Source of the DNA: Rhododendron vialii
Taxonomy: Eukaryota; Streptophyta; Magnoliopsida; Ericales; Ericaceae
DNA length: 64,000 nt
Direction of reading: 5' to 3'
NCBI RefSeq assembly: GCF_030253575.1
Contig: NC_080559.1
Location: forward strand, 13,987,001-14,051,000
In this document: positions 59,301 to 64,000 of the stretch, in pieces
Position numbering within the stretch: the stretch's first letter is position 1
How the letters are laid out: each line of letters starts with the position of its first letter
The notes under the pieces: model-generated
Databases searched by the model: none
Told to the model about the DNA's origin: nothing
Seen by the model: the letters and a program-made list of their open reading frames with translations, nothing else
Made by a program: the position numbers and the translations under genes

Positions 59301-62300
59301 TAATACTGCAAAATGTTGCAATATGGTATTATAGTTACTACTGCTTTTAGAGGAATGAGGAATCTGAAGTAGGAGTCATTTAACTACCCTTACAAAGTTC
59401 AGCTGAGTTTTTTGCTGACTCGAGTAATATTGCAGCGATGCTATCTATATTTACCTGCATGTTTATATCCAACATTGGTGTTGAGGGGTGATTTGCACGT
59501 CATTTTTCTTGTCTCCAGTTATGCTCAGATATAAGTTGTTTGGTAAAGTGTGCATGCACGTTGAAATTATTGAGTAACATTGACACAATCTGGGGTTGGT
59601 TTGGTGGTTGACAAGATGACTTTTGTTACAAGAAGAGGAACTTCTCTAAAGCAGAGGTCTTTGGCCCACCTCTTCAGATTAAACCCCAGATATCTTCGAT
59701 TACCCGCAAACCACCTGAGTTAGTGAAGCCTGGGAGACACCGTTGACAACTTGTCATTTATGGTTGAGGTTGTGGATTCAATGTTGGTACTGGTGAAATT
59801 TAAAATATAGGAAAGTTTGAACCTGCCAGGACCTGGAATTGAATTTTAAATAGTTTCTAAAAGCCGCCTTGACATTGCAAATGTTGCAGGTCATTTTGTC
59901 AAAGGCTATAAGCTTCAACTGGACAACATATGTGCCTGTTCATCGGGTCACTTATGAACCGTTAGCATAGTCTGGTTTGATTTCCCTATTGAGGCAAGAT
60001 AAAGAGATTGTAAAAGATGAGGATTATTCAGTTTTAGGGTAATCGTAATAGGGAGAAAACCCATTAGGGTTAATTTCATTCAACGTAAAATATATGTATA
60101 CAAGTTGTATAATAATTGCACTACGGTCCTAGATACTTAAACTAATTACATGATAAGACACATAATTACACTAGATACAAATAGATCCATCATCTAACAC
60201 TCCCCCTCAAGTTGGTGCGAAAATATCAATCAAGCTCAACTTGGAACACAATAGGATGAAAACTCTTGCTACCCAGATTATGAGCAATGTTAATGGCAGC
60301 TTTATTGTCGCAGTAGAGTTTCATCGGAACACTGTTAGCAAACCCCAAATCACGTAACAAAGTTTGGAGCCACAAGAGCTCGCAACACCATGAGCCATAG
60401 CTTTATATTCAGCTTTTGCATTAGACCTGGTGACTACCGATTTCTTGTTACTTCGCCAGGTAATCAGATTACCCCCAAGGAAAGTGCAATAGCCAGAAGT
60501 AGAGCGCCTATCATCCACAGAACCAGCCCAGTCAGCATCAGTGAATGCCTCCAATCGCAATGGCCATGATTAGAGAACAAAATTCATTTTCTTGGAGCTG
60601 ATTTCAGATACCTCAAAATACGATAAACTGCATCTAGATGTGAAGTACGAGGATCATGTATAAACTGACTAACAACACCTACTGCATAAGTAATATCTGG
60701 TCGAGTGTGGGCCAAGTATATTAGTCGATCCACAAGTCGCTGATACCTCTCCTTATCAGTACGCTCCCCAGTGTTTTAAAAAGCGCGCAAAGTGAGCGAA
60801 GTGCGAGGCATGCGCTTCGAAGATGTGGGCTATAGCACAGAACCCTAAGGCGCGCGAAAGGCGCTGAAGCGCGCGCCATGGTGCAAAGCGCTGAGGCGTG
60901 CGCTTTTCGTCTGTGAGCCAAAAATCAGATCTGACGGCTCTCATCCATACATAACATGTTCGCAATGCACTGAATAATTCTTTCTTTTAAGTCGATTTCA
61001 ACCCTAATCGATCATACCCAGCAGAGCAGCTTTAATGACAGCTGCTTTTGCTCCTTTTCTTCTCCTCCTGTTCAATCGAGAGATAGCAGCTCCAGGTAAG
61101 CTCCTCCTCCTCCACCTCCTCCTTCTTCTTTTCACGTCCCTGTTTTTTTTTTTTTTTTTCTTCTTCTTCTCATCATGTCTCTGTTTTTTTTTTTTTTTTT
61201 TTTGCTTCTTCTTCTTCTTCTCGCGTCTCTGGTTTTATTTCTTCTTCTTCTTCTCACATCTTTGTTTTTTTTTCTTCTCCTTCCTCTTCTTCTTCTTCTT
61301 CTCCCACATCTTTGTTTTTTTATTTTTTTATTCCTTCCATAACAGAAAATCAAAATTTCAAATTAGTTAGACTGTAGAAAATCGAAATTTCTGTCTCTTC
61401 CACGTCTCTTTATGCCTCTAGATTTTATAGCCTTTAATCCTTATGTTATGTTACTAGGGCTAAACATTATTATGTAAGCTTTTCATGGGTGATATGTTAT
61501 GTTTAGTGTTTGGTACTTTCGTTTAACCATTGATATGTTATGTTTTATGACATTTGAAAGTTTTACAAGTGTTTGTGTTGAAAACTTATTCTAATAAAAT
61601 TTGCCTCGTTGCGAAGAAAAAAAAAAAATTGCGCTTCGCGTCAATAAAGCGCGCGCTGCGCCTCGCGCTAAAGCCCCAGGGGACCGTTGCGCCTTTCACC
61701 ATTTAAAACACTGACGCTCCCCCATATCTCCACTAAGATGATGATTCGCTTCAATAGGAGAATCTACAGGTCTACAGCCCAACATACCTGTTTCTTCCAA
61801 AAGATCAAGTATATACTTGCGTTGCGAAATAAAGATACCTCTATCAGACCTCGCTACTTCCATTCCAAGTATCTCAATGATCCCAAGTCTTTAAACTCAA
61901 ACTTTTGAGCTAGACGAGACTTAGGGTTATGAATCTCACTCACATCATTGTCTGTCATTATTATGTCATCAACATAAATAATAAGGACAACAATCTTATC
62001 ATTACTTCGCCGGATGAACATCGTATGATCTGCATGGCTCTGCTTGTAACCAAAACTCAACATAGCCTTAGAAAACCTGCCAAACCAGGCTCTAGGTGAT
62101 TGCTTCAGCCCATAAAGTGCCTTCTTCAATCTACACACCTTTCCTTTACTTGCAGGAGAAGAGAAACCCGGTGGAATATCCATATAAACTTCCTCCTCTA
62201 AATCACCAAGAAGGAATGCATTTTTCACATCAAACTGCTGAAGAGGCCAATTCAAGTGGGCAGCACAAGAGAGGAGAGCTCGCACAGAATTCATCTTCGC

Positions 62301-64000
62301 TATCGGAGCAAATGTCTCCTCATTGTCAATACCATAAGTTTGGGTAAAACCTCTGGCAACAAGCCTTGCCTTGTATCTCTCAACTGTACCATCCGCCTTT
62401 TGCTTAATAGTGAACACCCACTTGCAACCTACTGGTTTTTTCCCTCCTGGAAGTGACTAGATCCCAGGTGCCATTCTTTTTCAAAGCTGTCATCTCTTCT
62501 ATCATAGCTCCTTTCCACTTAGGTATCTGGAATGCATCATGTCAATTCTGTGGAATAGATATAGTGGAAAGAGAAGAGACAAATGCATGGTACGAAGGAG
62601 ACAAACGGTCATAAGAAACAAATTGTGAGATAACATCTTGAGTACAAGATCTAACACCATTTCGAATAGCAATAGGAAGATTGTCAGGATCCATAGGAGG
62701 AGGTTCAATAAGAGAAGAATTATTACCAGAAGAGTTAGTTGAGGAATCTGGAACTGGAGTGGGTAATTGTGATTGACAAGGTGGTAACGTACATGAAGAC
62801 TTTCCATTTTTCCGTCTAGCATACCTCTGTAAGCCAGCTCCCTGCAGTCGTCGTCGTGCAGGTAGTTGTTCCTCAATGTCACCACCAATATCATGTTTCC
62901 CTTTCAACAGATACTGGTTCCTCTCCAGTGTTTTCTTTCTTCCCCTCACTACGATCATAGAAAAATTTCTCTCCCGCACTATGATTATAAAAGGTAAACA
63001 TCTATTCCTCTTGCTGATGCTCCCCCTGAGGAGATGGTTTGGAGGGAGAATAAAAAACATCTGTTTCCCAAAAGGTAACATCCATAGAGACAAACATCTT
63101 TCTCGAATAAGGATTATAACACTTATAACCTTTCTGGGTAGGAGAGTACCCAACAAAAATACACTTATGGGCTTTATGTCCCAGCTTGCCCCCAGAAGGT
63201 TTGGAGGTATGAACAAAACACACACAACCAAACACCCTAGGTGGAAGAGTCGTAACTCGACAACTGCTTGGCAAGCATTCAATGGGTGTTTTAAAATTAA
63301 GGACACTGGATGGCATACGGTTGATAAGATACATGGCAATTAAAATAGCTTCTCCCCATAAGTGTGTAGGAACATTCATAGTGAACAAAAGGGATCGAGC
63401 GACCTCGGCAAGATGACGATTTTTACGTTCAGCGATTCCATTTTGTTGTGGAGTGTCAACACAAGTCGTCTGAAAAACAATACCATTATCATCTAGATAT
63501 GTCCGAAAAAATCTTATCAATATACTCAGTTCCCATTATCACTCCGAATAATTTTAATATGTGTATCAAACTGAGTGCACACCATCTTATGAAAAGATTT
63601 GAAACAGGAAAATACTTCATTTTTTGACTGGAGTAAGTACACCCATGTGGCACGAGAATACCAATTAATAAAAGTAATAAACCATCGATAGCCCTTTAAA
63701 GAAGTAACAGGAGAATGACCCCAAAATTAGAATGGATAACCATAAATGGAGAATCACTTCGTTTATTAATAGGTGCATAAAAAGAGCGTTTATGTTTCCC
63801 AGACTCACATGCTTCACAAAAAAACTGCTCCCTAAGATAATGTTTAACTAAAGTAGGAAAGAGTTTCTCTAATATCCCAAAAGAGGGATGACCCAATCTA
63901 TGGTGCCACCGATGTAACAAAGAAAGAGTGGAACTCATATGTGCCTGTAGAACTTGTCCACATGATAAAGATGGCTGAGATGGATGAGGTGCATGCTCCA
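56368..64000 (+). CDS. Myotubularin-type phosphoinositide 3-phosphatase, N-terminal part
   Basis: Plant myotubularins remove the 3-phosphate from PI3P and PI(3,5)P2. Four exons are visible: 56368-56499, 56633-56701, 58719-58796 and 58901-58972. All are in phase 0 and GT-AG bounded, giving 117 residues. The N-terminus has [19 protein letters not shown], and exons 2-4 give [20 protein letters not shown] and [17 protein letters not shown], the start of the GRAM domain as in Arabidopsis MTM1 and MTM2. The catalytic CX5R domain is not in the window. No exon is recognisable after 58972; from about 59990 the intron is filled by an antisense copia element. The gene therefore either continues beyond 64000 across a large intron or is truncated. 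The end coordinate is the window edge, not a stop. Confidence 0.8.
57921..57942. repeat. Poly(T) tract in myotubularin intron 2
   Basis: A run of about 22 T. It could be the tail of a minus-strand retroposon, but no element body is recognised beside it. Confidence 0.6.
59990..60200 (-). repeat. 3' LTR of the antisense copia element
   Basis: On the minus strand the LTR starts TGTTAGATGATGG at 60200, directly after the purine tract GAGGGGGAG (60201-60210), which is the polypurine primer site. It probably ends at TTGCCTCA near 59990, giving about 210 bp. The inner limit is certain and the outer one is approximate. The 5' LTR and the target duplication lie beyond the window. Confidence 0.65.
60237..60760 (-). 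pseudogene. Copia RNase H remnant
   Basis: The minus strand shows [20 protein letters not shown] and [20 protein letters not shown], the copia RNase H signature. In the canonical motif the Glu that follows the second block (AEYKAMA) is retained. The frame breaks near 60580 and near 60370. It is separated from the reverse transcriptase by the hAT element. Confidence 0.85.
60769..61713. mobile_element. Non-autonomous hAT element, exact 8-bp duplication
   Basis: The ends CAGTGTTTTAAA are inverted repeats. ACGCTCCC flanks both sides exactly (60761-60768, 61714-61721), the 8-bp hAT signature. Both subterminal regions are packed with GCGC and AAGCGCG words (60781-60905 and 61630-61695). The centre is pyrimidine-rich with (TTC)n and T tracts (61100-61325). 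It has no transposase. It was inserted into the copia polyprotein, so it is younger than the copia insertion. Confidence 0.93.
61100..61325. repeat. (TTC)n and poly(T) pyrimidine tract inside the hAT element
   Basis: Alternating T runs of up to about 19 and TTC/TTCTCC repeats. The long low-complexity frames on both strands come from this. Confidence 0.9.
61722..62417 (-). pseudogene. Copia reverse transcriptase remnant
   Basis: The minus strand shows [47 protein letters not shown] and IIYVDDII, the conserved copia reverse transcriptase blocks with catalytic Asp-Asp. The frame breaks near 61870 and again at the hAT insertion. Confidence 0.9.
63002..63938 (-). pseudogene. Copia integrase remnant
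   Basis: The minus strand has the GAG-pre-integrase HRWHHRLGH with CEACESGKH, then a broken core, then the block [20 protein letters not shown] with the catalytic Glu. Frame changes near 63700 and 63525 split it. Confidence 0.88.

Larger units (their letters stand above)
60201..64000 (-). mobile_element. Ty1/copia retrotransposon internal region, degenerate
   Basis: The polyprotein order on the minus strand is GAG-pre-integrase (63938-63696, with a HRWHHRLGH zinc motif), integrase core and C-terminal part (63520-63002), linker (to about 62500), reverse transcriptase (62417-61722, with YVDD) and RNase H (about 60760-60237). This order (integrase before reverse transcriptase) defines copia. 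Several frameshifts and stops, and a hAT insertion at 60769-61713, make it non-functional. Gag and the 5' LTR are off the right edge. It lies antisense in intron 4 of the myotubularin gene. Confidence 0.9.

Noticed and set aside
59889..59968. Possible fifth myotubularin exon after GTTGCAG
   Set aside because: The translation ([20 protein letters not shown] then stop) does not match the family, which should continue with the second half of the GRAM domain.
61035..61370. A 111-codon Phe/Leu-rich frame and a 73-codon Arg/Lys-rich frame
   Set aside because: Both are translations of the (TTC)n and T-run tract inside the hAT element.

Overview
The window looks like nuclear DNA of a flowering plant, probably a eudicot. 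It is AT-rich, its genes are split by GT-AG introns, and the proteins belong to plant families. Small inverted-repeat transposons are dense throughout. I cannot name the species. There are no operons, CRISPR arrays or bacterial features.

Five genes can be supported. (1) 3110-6047 (+): an OTU-domain cysteine protease of the OTU4 type, five exons, 315 aa as modelled. (2) 8597-8679 (+): a nuclear tRNA-Leu with anticodon UAA. (3) 17860-9332 (-): a CSLA glucomannan 4-beta-mannosyltransferase, nine exons, 519 aa, with the phase closing at every splice junction. (4) 37433-39217 (+): an intronless-coding DUF3475/DUF668 protein of 594 aa with an intron in its 5' UTR. (5) 56368 to beyond the right edge (+): the first four exons of a plant myotubularin-type phosphoinositide 3-phosphatase, starting its GRAM domain. 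The genes act in unrelated processes (deubiquitination, translation, mannan synthesis, growth signalling, phosphoinositide turnover), so their proximity suggests no shared pathway.

The rest is mostly transposon debris. Intron 4 of the myotubularin gene holds an antisense Ty1/copia element (about 59990 to past 64000), and a 945-bp non-autonomous hAT element with an exact 8-bp target duplication sits inside its reverse transcriptase/RNase H region. CSLA intron 1 holds five small inverted-repeat elements. Further copies include Stowaway, PIF/Harbinger-like (TTA duplications), Mutator-like (9-10 bp duplications) and hAT MITEs, one CACTA terminus, two or three tRNA-derived SINEs, two LINE 3' fragments and a second copia 3' fragment.

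The best candidates for something undescribed are: the Mutator-like foldback families that share a CCGTCCAAAA core; a cluster of six GTATCGATAC palindromes, four of them in paired inverted units, inside a non-coding retroelement-like block at 51.9-53.75 kb; a 1.6-kb foldback at 21.4-23.0 kb; and a nested Harbinger-like element at 27.9-29.5 kb. Apart from the genes, most of the sequence from 18.4 to 37 kb and from 39.2 to 56 kb has no coding sequence I can recognise.
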